NCBI GenBank assembly: GCA_046299415.1
Contig: JBKBII010000001.1
Span: forward strand, 496,001-560,000
Direction of reading: 5' to 3'
DNA length: 64,000 nucleotides
From: JBKBII01 sp046299415
GTDB taxonomy: Bacteria > Pseudomonadota > Gammaproteobacteria > Ectothiorhodospirales > Ectothiorhodospiraceae
How positions within the stretch are numbered: the stretch's first letter is position 1; each line of letters opens with the position of its first letter. Shown here in pieces: positions 1 through 9,497 of the stretch. The notes below the pieces were generated by a model that was given only the letters and a program-made list of their open reading frames with translations, was not told where the DNA came from and did no database searches. Position numbers and translations under genes: made by a program.

Positions 1-3000
1 ACTATGGACACGCCATCGATCAACCGATCGCTCTGGCGCCGATTCCGGAGGCTTGTGACCCCACGCCGCTAGTGTCGGCGTTCAAGCGCGAGTGGGCATC
101 TGGTGAGCGCGACCGATTTCGGGAATTGTTCGTCGATAACCGCCGCACCGCTGACACGAAAAAGACGTGGACGTGCATTCTCGAATCGATCGATGAACTC
201 GCGGCCGTTCCATTCGACGAGCTCCTCGCCGAGTTTGGTGAAAACCGAGGCGTCGCCGCGCGGATTCTTGCGACGGACCTCATCAAGGAGTCCGCGAAAA
301 AAACCACCAAGTCTTGCCGTGAAGCGCTCGGCTTATCCCCAGACTCGACGCGCGCCGAGTGCGTCCCCGCCCTGATCGACGCACTGATCGCGCTCAATGA
401 CTGGCGCCGAAACAAAACCGCCGGGTGGCTTCTCCGCGCCATCGACGACATCAGACGGCGCGTCGATCGCCAACGTGACGAATTTGGACAATTCACCTTC
501 GATGACCTCATCGTGACCCTACGAGACGCCCTCCAAATGGACAGCGATGGCGTCTTGGCCGCACGCCTTCGGGCCTCGTACCCGGCCGCATTGATCGATG
601 AATTTCAGGATACCGACCCGCTGCAATTCGACATTCTCGAGGCGATCTACTTTCGTCGCTCTGGTGGTCCAGAATCAAAAGCGACGCGACGAGCGCCGCA
701 GGCACAGTCAACGGTCGTGCGCACCGACGACGACGCGATCACAAACGGCGAATGCGACCACTCGACATCAGATTCAAACTCATCCAACCGTCACCCTGAC
801 TCGAACGAGAAATGCGATCAATCGCACTTGACCTCGTCTGATCCAAATGCCCCGTCTGAGCGAGAGTCCGTTTTTCTTGCATTGATTGGTGATCCGAAAC
901 AAGCGATCTACGCCTTTCGCGGCGGCGATCTTCCGACCTATCTCCGCGCCGCCGAACGCGTCGATCGGCGCTATGCGATGAAAACCAATTACCGGTCCTG
1001 TGCTGGCGTTGTCGCCGGATACAACACCTTGTTCAGTACGCACGACACGACGCGTTCCATCGCAACCCCATCACATCGACCCTCTCCGCTCGGTGCCGGC
1101 ATTCACTGCGCACCCGTTGACGCCGGCGCCAATCTCGACGAGGTCTTACTCGACACCGGCGGCGCGGATCCCGGCGATGCAACGCCAGACTCGAATCACG
1201 CCCATCAACCGCCGGAGGAATCCAGGCAAGATTCAACCAAACCGCAGACGGAGCACACTCGTTCAGTCAAAAACTCCGCCTCGTTTCACTGGGTCGTCCT
1301 GCCGACACTCGCAGCACCGGGAAAAACCAATAGAGCCCCAGACGTCGGCAGAGCCCGCACGCTCTGCGCCCGCTGGACCGCCGGTGAAATTCATCGCCTG
1401 CTGCACACCGCCAGATGGATCCCTGCCCACGCTTGCGAGCGTGAACAGGCGGTCCAGGAAAGCGCACCTCGGAAAGTCACACCGAGAGAAATCGCGATCT
1501 TGGTGCGCAATTGGACTGAGGCCAGTCCGTTGATCAATGCGCTCGACGATCTCGGGATACCCGTCGTCTACAGCAGCGATCGCACTTCGATATTCGATAC
1601 ACAAGAGGCCGAAACGCTCGAAATCGCGCTCGACGGTATCCTCCACCTCGAGCGACCTGGTCGTCTGCATCGCGCCGCAATCGGGCCGCTTCTGAGCGTC
1701 GATCCCGTGGAACTCGCACGCGCTACGACGTCATCAGACACACCATCCGGCCCGATAAACGCATCGCGAAACCATCAAGCCCGCGGCCCATTCGAATCAT
1801 CCCCGATTGATTGCCCGGATTCGAATGCTTCGAGTTGGGATTATTCCGACTGGCTCGATCGCATCGTTGCTCTACGCGAACGCTGGCGACGCGAGGGTGT
1901 GCTCGCCATGGGTCTCGAACTCGTTCAACGCCATGCCCGACCGCCAAGCGCAAGACGCGAACGCTTCCTCACGAACATCCTCCATCTGCTCGAGATTCTG
2001 ACCGAGGAGCCAAAGGCTAACCGCTCTCCCGACGCAACCCTCGAATTCCTGCGCCGCGCGCGTGCTGGCATCGAAGCCGCCACGTCCGATGCGCTCGAGC
2101 AACGGCTCGAAAGCGAAGCCGACCGCGTTCAGATTGTCACGCTGCACAAATCCAAAGGCCTCGAATACCCGATCGTCTTTCTGCCCTTCGCGTCGATCGG
2201 CAAAGAGAACCGGACAACTGCCGATATCGAACTGCGAATCGAGCGCGATACAAACGGTCGCCGGGTACTTGTCCCTCGCGCCAAGGACGATACGAAAGAC
2301 GCAGACTTGGTCGCCGCGGACGAAGCAGAAAATGTGCGCCTGCTCTACGTCGGCGCGACGCGTGCCATCCACCGCCTCGTACTCCCGATTACAGCCAACA
2401 CGAAACTGGACGTGTCGTTATTCGGGCTGTTATGGAAGAAACGCCAAGGCTGGCAGGCCGCCAAGTCGGACGGCAACCCCAGCGCTGAGCAACTTCGCGA
2501 CTGGCTAATTAAGCTGTACGAGGACCCCGCATCCGAGCCGGGCCAACGCGTAGAACCCGCCGGAATCTCAAACGACGGGCGTGCCGGTAGCGATCGTCAA
2601 CCGGACATGACGACCCCGATTGATGCGAACGTCGATGACCCAAACTGCGATCGTTCGACGCGAACGGCATCAGGGCTATCGCGAGGTCAATCTAGCGGCG
2701 CGAGACCCTCGATCACGCGCTCACCGATCAGGATCGATGTCGTTGACCCGACGCGGGTGGAACGCCTTGCCGTCGACTGGCCCGCGAGTGTTTTATCGTC
2801 GCCGATGCCGGCGCCAGCATCGCTTCAAGACAGTACGAGTCCTAAAGACGTCCCGCCCGACGACGAAGTCCTCGCAGCGCGGTGTTTCCCCGCGACACGA
2901 GTCGGCATCCGCTCGCCGATCAGCGACCCTTGGCGCGTCCATTCGTTCTCGGCCTGGACTCGAGGCCTGCATCGATTGGTGCCGTCTGTCATCAATCTCG

Positions 3001-4064
3001 AAAACCCAACGTCAACGCGCGACCACGACGCACTGGTCGAAGACGTGATGGACCCATCGGGCGCCGAAACATCAATCGACGAAGCACTGACCCGTACCGT
3101 GCCTATCCCTAGCGATGTTCTACGGGCGAGCCCTATGGCCTTGGCGCATCTCGACAGGCTACCGATGGCAAGAGTGATGCTGAGGGGCGGCGCCGAGACG
3201 GGTAATTTCCTGCACGAGCTCCTTGAGCAATGCGACTTTCCTCGCATGATTCGCGATCCGACGCAGTGGCGATCGATTATCGACGGTCTTCGCCCCCGTC
3301 ACACACATCTCGTCGATACGCTTCTCAGCCACCTCGACGACACCTTGCGCGATACTGACCGGCGTAACCCGCTCGCACCATCCGTCAACCAAGGCCTTGA
3401 CGGCTTTTCCTCATGGCTCGACGACGTCCTCAACGCGCCGCTGCCAAGCGGCACGACGCTGGGTCAGCTGCACAAAACTCACACCCTGCGCGAATGTGAA
3501 TTCCATTTCACGATTCAGACCGCGGCTGTTCAGACAGTGGACTTCCAGACACCAGGCAGCCCTTCGTTCAATCAGCCCCATACGGCCCCAATCACCGCAC
3601 CCGAACAGCTCCTCTCGATCGTGTGCGGACATCGAGCACGGAGCGCATCCGAATGCGGAAAGCGCGAGCGTGAAGCACTCGCAGCCAGCCTGCCCTATGC
3701 ACTCGACGGTTTTCTACACGGCTACATCGACCTGATTTATCAACACGACGGCCGCTTCCATATCGTCGACTACAAATCCTCGAAACTCGGCGAGTACTTC
3801 TCCGACTACACGGCAGAACGTCTCACGAAAGATGTCTGCGCCAATGCCTACGACCTTCAGTACTTGCTCTATGCCGTTGCCCTCCACCGCCACCTCAAGG
3901 TCCGACTGGGACATACCTATGCGCCACATCAGCATCTAGGTGGCGTCGAGTACCTCTATCTGCGTGGCATCGATCGCGGCGGTCATTACGGAATCTTCCA
4001 CCGCCCGATCGATCCGCAGATCATCCTCGAGATCGACGAATTGTTTTCAGCCGGGATCACATAA
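1..4064 (+). CDS. recB: RecB, helicase/nuclease subunit of RecBCD (5' end outside window)
   Basis: The reading frame is open from base 3 with no stop before 4062-4064, so the N-terminus with Walker A lies upstream. RecB is the 3'-5' UvrD-family helicase and nuclease subunit of RecBCD, which processes double-strand breaks. Visible motifs are DEFQDTDP (motif II, about 600-620), LIGDPKQAIYAFRGGD (motif III, about 885), LHKSKGLEYPIVFLP (motif V, about 2140), RLLYVGATRA (motif VI, about 2340), and the C-terminal nuclease with GYIDL, VDYKS (two Asp and the Lys, about 3720-3780) and a later QYLLY. Some 1,353 codons are present although roughly 270 residues should be missing in front; E. coli RecB has about 1,180 in all. 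The excess is in Ser/Asp/Asn/Pro-rich hydrophilic inserts near 664-855, 1030-1275, 1730-1845 and 2530-2730. recD follows on the same strand. Confidence 0.96.
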   Translation, partial: YGHAIDQPIALAPIPEACDPTPLVSAFKREWASGERDRFRELFVDNRRTADTKKTWTCILESIDELAAVPFDELLAEFGENRGVAARILATDLIKESAKKTTKSCREALGLSPDSTRAECVPALIDALIALNDWRRNKTAGWLLRAIDDIRRRVDRQRDEFGQFTFDDLIVTLRDALQMDSDGVLAARLRASYPAALIDEFQDTDPLQFDILEAIYFRRSGGPESKATRRAPQAQSTVVRTDDDAITNGECDHSTSDSNSSNRHPDSNEKCDQSHLTSSDPNAPSERESVFLALIGDPKQAIYAFRGGDLPTYLRAAERVDRRYAMKTNYRSCAGVVAGYNTLFSTHDTTRSIATPSHRPSPLGAGIHCAPVDAGANLDEVLLDTGGADPGDATPDSNHAHQPPEESRQDSTKPQTEHTRSVKNSASFHWVVLPTLAAPGKTNRAPDVGRARTLCARWTAGEIHRLLHTARWIPAHACEREQAVQESAPRKVTPREIAILVRNWTEASPLINALDDLGIPVVYSSDRTSIFDTQEAETLEIALDGILHLERPGRLHRAAIGPLLSVDPVELARATTSSDTPSGPINASRNHQARGPFESSPIDCPDSNASSWDYSDWLDRIVALRERWRREGVLAMGLELVQRHARPPSARRERFLTNILHLLEILTEEPKANRSPDATLEFLRRARAGIEAATSDALEQRLESEADRVQIVTLHKSKGLEYPIVFLPFASIGKENRTTADIELRIERDTNGRRVLVPRAKDDTKDADLVAADEAENVRLLYVGATRAIHRLVLPITANTKLDVSLFGLLWKKRQGWQAAKSDGNPSAEQLRDWLIKLYEDPASEPGQRVEPAGISNDGRAGSDRQPDMTTPIDANVDDPNCDRSTRTASGLSRGQSSGARPSITRSPIRIDVVDPTRVERLAVDWPASVLSSPMPAPASLQDSTSPKDVPPDDEVLAARCFPATRVGIRSPISDPWRVHSFSAWTRGLHRLVPSVINLENPTSTRDHDALVEDVMDPSGAETSIDEALTRTVPIPSDVLRASPMALAHLDRLPMARVMLRGGAETGNFLHELLEQCDFPRMIRDPTQWRSIIDGLRPRHTHLVDTLLSHLDDTLRDTDRRNPLAPSVNQGLDGFSSWLDDVLNAPLPSGTTLGQLHKTHTLRECEFHFTIQTAAVQTVDFQTPGSPSFNQPHTAPITAPEQLLSIVCGHRARSASECGKREREALAASLPYALDGFLHGYIDLIYQHDGRFHIVDYKSSKLGEYFSDYTAERLTKDVCANAYDLQYLLYAVALHRHLKVRLGHTYAPHQHLGGVEYLYLRGIDRGGHYGIFHRPIDPQIILEIDELFSAGIT

Positions 4065-4202
4065 TCAGGGGCATCGCCAAAACTACAGCCCCAAAGATCT
4101 TGCCCAACAACGGCGGCACATCAATTCGCCCCGCAACAACGCTGCCAAGTCATCGGCAACATCCGCGCCAGTGTCAAGCGACGTGTCCGAGGACCGACCG
4201 CG

Positions 4203-6713
4203 ATGAAACCTCCATCCCGAACCCAACACGATCCCCGCGTCGCGTCCAACAGTGGACCCGTTGCAACGGCCTTATCGAGCGACTCGCGCGAACTAGGCAA
4301 TGCAAACGAACAAGGCATTGTGAGTCGCGCTGTGAAACGGCCATCTGTACAGCCTCCCACAACGGATGATTTGTTCGCCGTGGATCAGCATGAACACATT
4401 GCCGCCGACGTCGAACACAACCAACGACTCACGGCGCCAGACGAGGAGGCTTACGCCAACGGCATTCATGACGCCATGCTCGACGTCGTAATGCCCGATA
4501 CCCTCCTGGCAGCCCTCAACGGTCCAGCGCTTACAGCGCTACAAAACCTTCCCGGCGAGCCCATCAAGGAAATCAAAGCGGCGTTCAACGCATTGACTCG
4601 AGCGCAACGACACGGGCACGTTGCGCTGCACCTTCCGCGACATATCCAACTCCGTCGCCGCGACAATTCTGCGATCGATGCCACCGCCCGGTCAGGCCCG
4701 AGCGAGAGCTCGCTGGTCCAGATACGCGACTGGCTCATGCGCGTCCTCGCCGATCAGCCCGAGGGCCATGAACTTGTTCGCCTCGACGGCGATTGGCTCT
4801 ACCTTGAACGCCTCCATCGACTTGAAAGCTCGCTGGTGACTCTGCTGCGTAGAGCCGCCGCCGATACCTACCCGAGTCGTTCGAGCGTTCAATCCGCACA
4901 AACCCTCGCAACCCTGCGAAATGTCATCGAACGACTCTTGCCCGAGCCCAACGACCCCGACCGAGTCAGCCTCCACTCAAGCAAACTCGATACGGACAAC
5001 GTCGCGCAGCGAACTGACAGCACAGCCGTCGGCGATGAACGACATCTTGACCAACGGCGCGCACTGGCCATCGCTTGGCGTCATCGGCTTGCTGTTATTG
5101 TCGGTGGGCCCGGGACGGGCAAGACCTATACCCTCGTTCGCCTGCTTGCATTGCTCGTCGAAACTCAGGCGATCTGGCACGATCACTCGGCAGGTGAAGA
5201 TCAAATAGCTCGACTTGAGGGGCTTCCGTCGCGATCGAAGCAGCTTCGAATTCATCTCGCGGCACCCACCGGCAAGGCTGCGCAGCGCATGCTCGAAGCA
5301 GTCAACGCCGCACGCGAGTCTCTGAAAGATCGTGTCAGCGCGCAGACGATTGCTGCCATTCCCGATCAAGCCTCCACGCTGCACCGTCTACTGATCAAAG
5401 CCAGGCAGGTGACTTCACGCATGCCGTTCGACGGACGACAGCAAACGGACTGCGCGCGGCTCGCGACCGATCTCGTCGTCGTCGATGAAGCGTCGATGGT
5501 CGATCTTCAATTGATGACTCGCCTGTTCGAAGCCCTACCCGCCCACGCCCGGATCATTTTGGTCGGTGATCCCGATCAACTGCCCTCGGTCGGCGCAGGA
5601 TCGGTTCTCGCGGCAATCGACTCGGTTGGACAACAAGCGCCGAGCGCATCCATGCAAGATTATCTCGAGGCCCTCAGACTCGCCCCGTCGGTCCCAACCA
5701 AAGTCCAACCTCCGGTCATGCCCGCACTGGCAGGCAGGATTCAGGAGTCGTCATCGGACAACGGCCGACTCGGCTCCGCACACCCGAGCTCGAAACCCCG
5801 TATTCACTCAACGTCGAGCGCCGCGCACGACGCGGAGTCTGGCATTGACGCTCCAGAACATCTAAACCACGCCGCTCCTGCGGGCCACCAAACATCAGCG
5901 GTTTCGCCCGTCGGCGACGTCGTCGTACGCCTGACACGCCCCCGACGTTTCGCTTCCGACTCGGGCATCGCCAATCTGGCTACGGCGATTCTCGCCGGCG
6001 ACGTCGCCAGCGCATTGAGCGTCTGTCGTGACGCTGCGGATATCGAGTGGACCGAGCCGACGGATGCGCGTCTTGAAGACTGGATCACGCCGATCGCGGA
6101 CCTTTTCCTTGAAAAGGTTCATGGTGCTCCGTCCGCCGCCGCAGCCCTGACAGCACTCAACGAATCGAGAGTCCTGACCGCCTTTCGAGTCGGACGAAGC
6201 GGCTCTCAGACACTCGACGCCATGCTGGCCACACGATGCTGTCCTCGGACGAGCGTCACATCCACCCGATTTGTGCCGTTGAGCACCACTGCCGCCATCT
6301 GCCACGGCCGGCCGATCATGATTCGTCAAAACGACCCCATCAGCGGCCTGTTCAACGGTGACATCGGTGTGCTGTGGCGGCAGGCATCGGGTCGAATTGA
6401 AGCCGTGTTCGATGACCCCCGCGCCAGCGAACGGCGATTGTTGCCCGCCCGTCTACCACCGCACGAATCGGTCTACGCGATGACGATTCACAAAACACAG
6501 GGTTCTGAATTCGCCAACGTGGCGATCGTACTTCCTGATCATGATCATGGTCTGCTTAGCCGCGAGTTGCTCTACACCGCGGTCACCCGGGCGAAAGAAA
6601 ACATCCGGATTTATGCTTCTCGAACGGTTCTTGAGTCCACGATCAGTCGTCGCATCCAGCGCGAATCAGCACTCTCGGCCCGACTCACGATCAGCCCCGA
6701 ATCTACGGCGTAG
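4203..6713 (+). CDS. recD: RecD, 5'-3' helicase subunit of exonuclease V
   Basis: 836 residues. RecD is the SF1B helicase that drives RecBCD along the 5'-ended strand. Seen: Walker A GGPGTGKT (about residue 300), Walker B VVVDEASMVD, GDPDQLPSVGAGSVL, and C-terminal MTIHKTQGSEF and LLYTAVTRAKE (motifs V and VI). The family is usually 600-700 residues; part of the excess is a roughly 75-residue Ser/Ala/His/Pro-rich insert encoded near 5680-5910, between the DPDQLPS motif and RLTRPRRFA. The ATG at 4203 has GAGGA at 4189-4193. It is the first usable start after the recB stop, but the same frame is open for all 46 codons between that stop and this ATG. The gene should share a transcript with recB. 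Confidence 0.95.
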   Translation: MKPPSRTQHDPRVASNSGPVATALSSDSRELGNANEQGIVSRAVKRPSVQPPTTDDLFAVDQHEHIAADVEHNQRLTAPDEEAYANGIHDAMLDVVMPDTLLAALNGPALTALQNLPGEPIKEIKAAFNALTRAQRHGHVALHLPRHIQLRRRDNSAIDATARSGPSESSLVQIRDWLMRVLADQPEGHELVRLDGDWLYLERLHRLESSLVTLLRRAAADTYPSRSSVQSAQTLATLRNVIERLLPEPNDPDRVSLHSSKLDTDNVAQRTDSTAVGDERHLDQRRALAIAWRHRLAVIVGGPGTGKTYTLVRLLALLVETQAIWHDHSAGEDQIARLEGLPSRSKQLRIHLAAPTGKAAQRMLEAVNAARESLKDRVSAQTIAAIPDQASTLHRLLIKARQVTSRMPFDGRQQTDCARLATDLVVVDEASMVDLQLMTRLFEALPAHARIILVGDPDQLPSVGAGSVLAAIDSVGQQAPSASMQDYLEALRLAPSVPTKVQPPVMPALAGRIQESSSDNGRLGSAHPSSKPRIHSTSSAAHDAESGIDAPEHLNHAAPAGHQTSAVSPVGDVVVRLTRPRRFASDSGIANLATAILAGDVASALSVCRDAADIEWTEPTDARLEDWITPIADLFLEKVHGAPSAAAALTALNESRVLTAFRVGRSGSQTLDAMLATRCCPRTSVTSTRFVPLSTTAAICHGRPIMIRQNDPISGLFNGDIGVLWRQASGRIEAVFDDPRASERRLLPARLPPHESVYAMTIHKTQGSEFANVAIVLPDHDHGLLSRELLYTAVTRAKENIRIYASRTVLESTISRRIQRESALSARLTISPESTA

Positions 6714-6974
6714 CGCTTGGCCGAAAATACGTCCAGCCGCCGCTGGCCCGGTACCGACTGCGCGTTCGTTGGCACCAACGGGTTATCTGGGCTGAAAGGC
6801 CGCTCCAAACCTACACGTGCCTGATCGTCCTCGCTCGCCGCGATCGACGCTCTCTGGACGACAAACCAAAGTCGCCAGACGATCGTCGAAAGCAAGACGT
6901 CCGGCCCAAAAGCAGGACACCAGTCAAAGTTTGGTAGACTCGGCCCAAACCCATAGATAAACGAGGGGTTTGAA

Positions 6975-8033
6975 ATGCCCGTCATAGAGGAAAACGGTTC
7001 CCCGCAACGAAACGACGACACAACGGCATCCGTCGGCCTACAAAAACAAACTCGGCGCCTGGTGCATCACCTTAAAATCGTCGCGCTGGCGATCTTGAGC
7101 ACGCTCTGTCTCTCAGCCACAGCGAATGACGCCGTCAGTATCGGCGATCACCCGCTGGTTCCACGCATCGCCAACTCGATCTTGCTCGAACATCACGAGA
7201 ACGAATTCGTTGCAATCAAACTCCCGAGTGGTCCTTTGGCAAACGCTCGGGCCCCTGAATACGAGTCAGAACTCGACCTCGAGGGACACTGGGAGCAACG
7301 AATCTATGGCTTCGAGAACGATGCCAGCTTATTGAGAATCCATCGCAGCTACCTCGAAACACTGCCGCTCCAAGGCTTCGAAATACTGTTCGAGGCCAGT
7401 GATAGTGATCTCGTCAATCAACGCGCGCGCCCGCCTCGATTCTTCGGCGCCATGTCTGACAGGTACCTCGTCACCCACCGCGGTCCGATGTCTGTTTCAA
7501 GCTCACATCACTACATCCTGGCCCGTCACCGATCTGAGCCCGTCGTGCTCGCCATCGCCGCCTACGAACGCCCTCGCGATGGGACGACCTACACCGTCAA
7601 TGTCCTGACCGAGGAGGCCATGACCGTTGAGATGACACACACCGTCATCAGCGCCAGCGAGATCGAAGACACCCTGATTCGAGAAGGCAGAATTGCGCTT
7701 CAAGGCATCCGCTTTGCCTTCGACTCCGACGAAATTCTGCCGGAATCGCGAGAGGATCTTGCCGAAGTCGGGAACCTGATGCGTGACCGGCCCGAACTCT
7801 CGATCTTGATCGTGGGTCACACCGACCATATCGGTGACTTCGACTACAACCTGCGCTTGTCGATGACGCGCGCGCAAACGGTCGAACGCTATCTACAGAG
7901 CGAATACGGCATCGCTGCGAGACGCCTGCGCGCGGCTGGCGCCGGAATGATATCGCCTATCGCGACCAACCGAACCGAAGCCGGTCGAGCAGACAATCGT
8001 CGCGTCGAATTGGTCGAAATTCCACGCGATTGA
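6975..8033 (+). CDS. OmpA-domain envelope protein
   Basis: 352 residues. The ATG has a clear GAGGGG ribosome site at 6963-6968. An unusually long charged N-terminus of about 30 residues precedes a hydrophobic segment (about residues 33-50, ending LSATA-ND) that looks like a signal peptide or anchor, so a shorter start is possible. The middle part (about 50-230) is unlike any family I recognise by eye. The C-terminal 110 residues are an OmpA-like peptidoglycan-binding domain: IRFAFDSDEILPES, VGHTDHIGDFDYN, LSMTRAQTV and a final ADNRRVEL. Such proteins tether the outer membrane or a complex to peptidoglycan. It stands alone between recD and convergent flgL. Domain call firm; function open. Confidence 0.85.
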   Translation: MPVIEENGSPQRNDDTTASVGLQKQTRRLVHHLKIVALAILSTLCLSATANDAVSIGDHPLVPRIANSILLEHHENEFVAIKLPSGPLANARAPEYESELDLEGHWEQRIYGFENDASLLRIHRSYLETLPLQGFEILFEASDSDLVNQRARPPRFFGAMSDRYLVTHRGPMSVSSSHHYILARHRSEPVVLAIAAYERPRDGTTYTVNVLTEEAMTVEMTHTVISASEIEDTLIREGRIALQGIRFAFDSDEILPESREDLAEVGNLMRDRPELSILIVGHTDHIGDFDYNLRLSMTRAQTVERYLQSEYGIAARRLRAAGAGMISPIATNRTEAGRADNRRVELVEIPRD

Positions 8034-8183
8034 GCCTTGGGATTGCGCGTCCTTGAGGCACTGCTTCTTGAACTCGAAGCCAATCCACAAGGTAACGTCA
8101 GGCACCAGCGATGGACTTGAGTCGCGCGTGGTGTCGACCACGATGGTCCATAACGGCCACAGCCGAACAGCCATGCTAACCGG

Positions 8184-9395
8184 CTACAGGAAGTTAAATA
8201 AGCTCAGACGGGCCGTCTGGCTATAGGTCTGCTGAGCCGCCTGCAACGCGACTTGCTGGCGGTTGAAGCGCGAAATCGCTTCGGCGTAATCCAGATCGCG
8301 AATCTCAGACAACGTGGACTCGAGATCGAGGAGGCGTTGTTCATTGAAGTCTTCCTGCGAATCGAGTGCCTGCAGGCGAGTCCCGACCGACGAACGCACA
8401 TCACTGAATCGCTCGATCACCGCATCAATGTCGGCCAACAGCCGATTCGTCTCAGTCACGATACCAGCGGGACCCGCAGGCGCCTGCCCTTCAAGCGCCG
8501 CGATGTATCGATCGAGCACGTCAAAGACACTGACCTCTTCGGCCGGTCTCGACTCCACCGTGTCACCCGCGGCTGGCTGCCCCTGGATCGTCACGCCACG
8601 ACCAGCAAACTCAATGGTCGTGCCGTCGCGGTAGTCCGTCGGCGGCACGACCTCCGTGCTCGTGCCATCCAACACACGAAACTGTGAGCCCGTCGGACCC
8701 ACCAGGAACTCGATCGTATACGTATCATCATCAAGCAACGCCGGATCGACCACATCCGCACTGGCGACGACGAACGCCCCCTGAGGCGAACCGCCATACT
8801 CGGCGACAGGACGCCCGGCGTTCTCCGGGATCGTCATAAAGACACGCTCGCCGGTCTCACCCAGCCGCAACTCGCGCGTCGCCGAAATCGCCACCCGACG
8901 GACGCCATCGGGCTCCGAGGCGCCGCTGTACACCACTGCGCCACTGCCATCGAGCCTGAAAGGCGTCTCCAGCGATCGCGTACCGGCAAACAAAAACTCT
9001 CCATTGCCGTTGCGTGTGTTCGCCACCTCAAAAACCGCATCACGGATCTGCCGAATTTCTCCGGCAATATAGCTACGCGTTTCAGACGTCTGTGGCGCAT
9101 TGTTCGCCTGAATGGCCAACTCTCGAGCGCGTTGAACGAGATCGACGCTCTGAGTCACAGCCGATTCGGTCGCCGCCAGCGGAGCGCGAGCCAAGCCGAT
9201 ATTGCGTTGGTACTGATCGATGCGCGTCCGCAGACTTTCGAGGCTTGCGCCCGTCGCGGCGTTAGCAGGGTCATCGGAGGGCGTCAGAATCCGGCGGCCC
9301 GTGCCCAGCTGAAGGGCGGTCCGATTGAGATCGAATTGACCCCGCTGAATCGCGTCGATCCCACCGGTAAAAATCTGATTGGTCGAAATGCGCAT
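8184..9395 (-). CDS. flgL: Flagellar hook-associated protein 3 (hook-filament junction)
   Basis: 403 residues. FlgL is secreted by the flagellar type III apparatus and forms the junction between FlgK and the filament. The N-terminus MRISTNQIFTGGIDAIQRGQ and the SDDPANAATGASLESLRTRI stretch are flagellin-like. The C-terminus LDYAEAISRFNRQQVALQAAQQTYSQTARLSLFNFL is the typical amphipathic assembly helix ending in Leu. The variable middle domain is longer than in enteric FlgL (about 317 residues) and similar to pseudomonad proteins. The start has GGAG a few bases upstream. It is the last gene of the flgI-J-orf65-K-L unit, 102 bases after flgK, with an 8-bp stem-loop in that gap. Confidence 0.95.
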   Translation of the reverse strand: MRISTNQIFTGGIDAIQRGQFDLNRTALQLGTGRRILTPSDDPANAATGASLESLRTRIDQYQRNIGLARAPLAATESAVTQSVDLVQRARELAIQANNAPQTSETRSYIAGEIRQIRDAVFEVANTRNGNGEFLFAGTRSLETPFRLDGSGAVVYSGASEPDGVRRVAISATRELRLGETGERVFMTIPENAGRPVAEYGGSPQGAFVVASADVVDPALLDDDTYTIEFLVGPTGSQFRVLDGTSTEVVPPTDYRDGTTIEFAGRGVTIQGQPAAGDTVESRPAEEVSVFDVLDRYIAALEGQAPAGPAGIVTETNRLLADIDAVIERFSDVRSSVGTRLQALDSQEDFNEQRLLDLESTLSEIRDLDYAEAISRFNRQQVALQAAQQTYSQTARLSLFNFL

Positions 9396-9415
9396 CGTCT
9401 TCTCCGGATTTCAAC

Positions 9416-9440
9416 CTCGGCCCTGCGATCACGGGCCGAG
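9416..9440 (-). other. Stem-loop between flgK and flgL
   Basis: A perfect 8-bp inverted repeat CTCGGCCC/GGGCCGAG with a 9-base loop (stems 9416-9423 and 9433-9440) lies in the flgK-flgL gap, 21 bases before the flgL start. No T-run follows on either strand, so it is not a standard intrinsic terminator. A role in mRNA stability or in setting FlgK:FlgL ratio is possible but unproven. Confidence 0.45.
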
Positions 9441-9497
9441 CCGTTCTTGCTGCCGACTCACTAAGATTTCGACCGGACCCGACGACTCGATCGAGAA

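Noticed and set aside
664..2730. RecB inserts as possible inteins
   Set aside because: Each is under 100 residues and shows no Cys/Ser start, no HN-Cys end and no intein blocks.
8126..8141. Palindrome CGTGGT-GTCG-ACCACG between the OmpA-like gene and flgL as a bidirectional terminator
   Set aside because: Only six pairs and no T-run on either strand.
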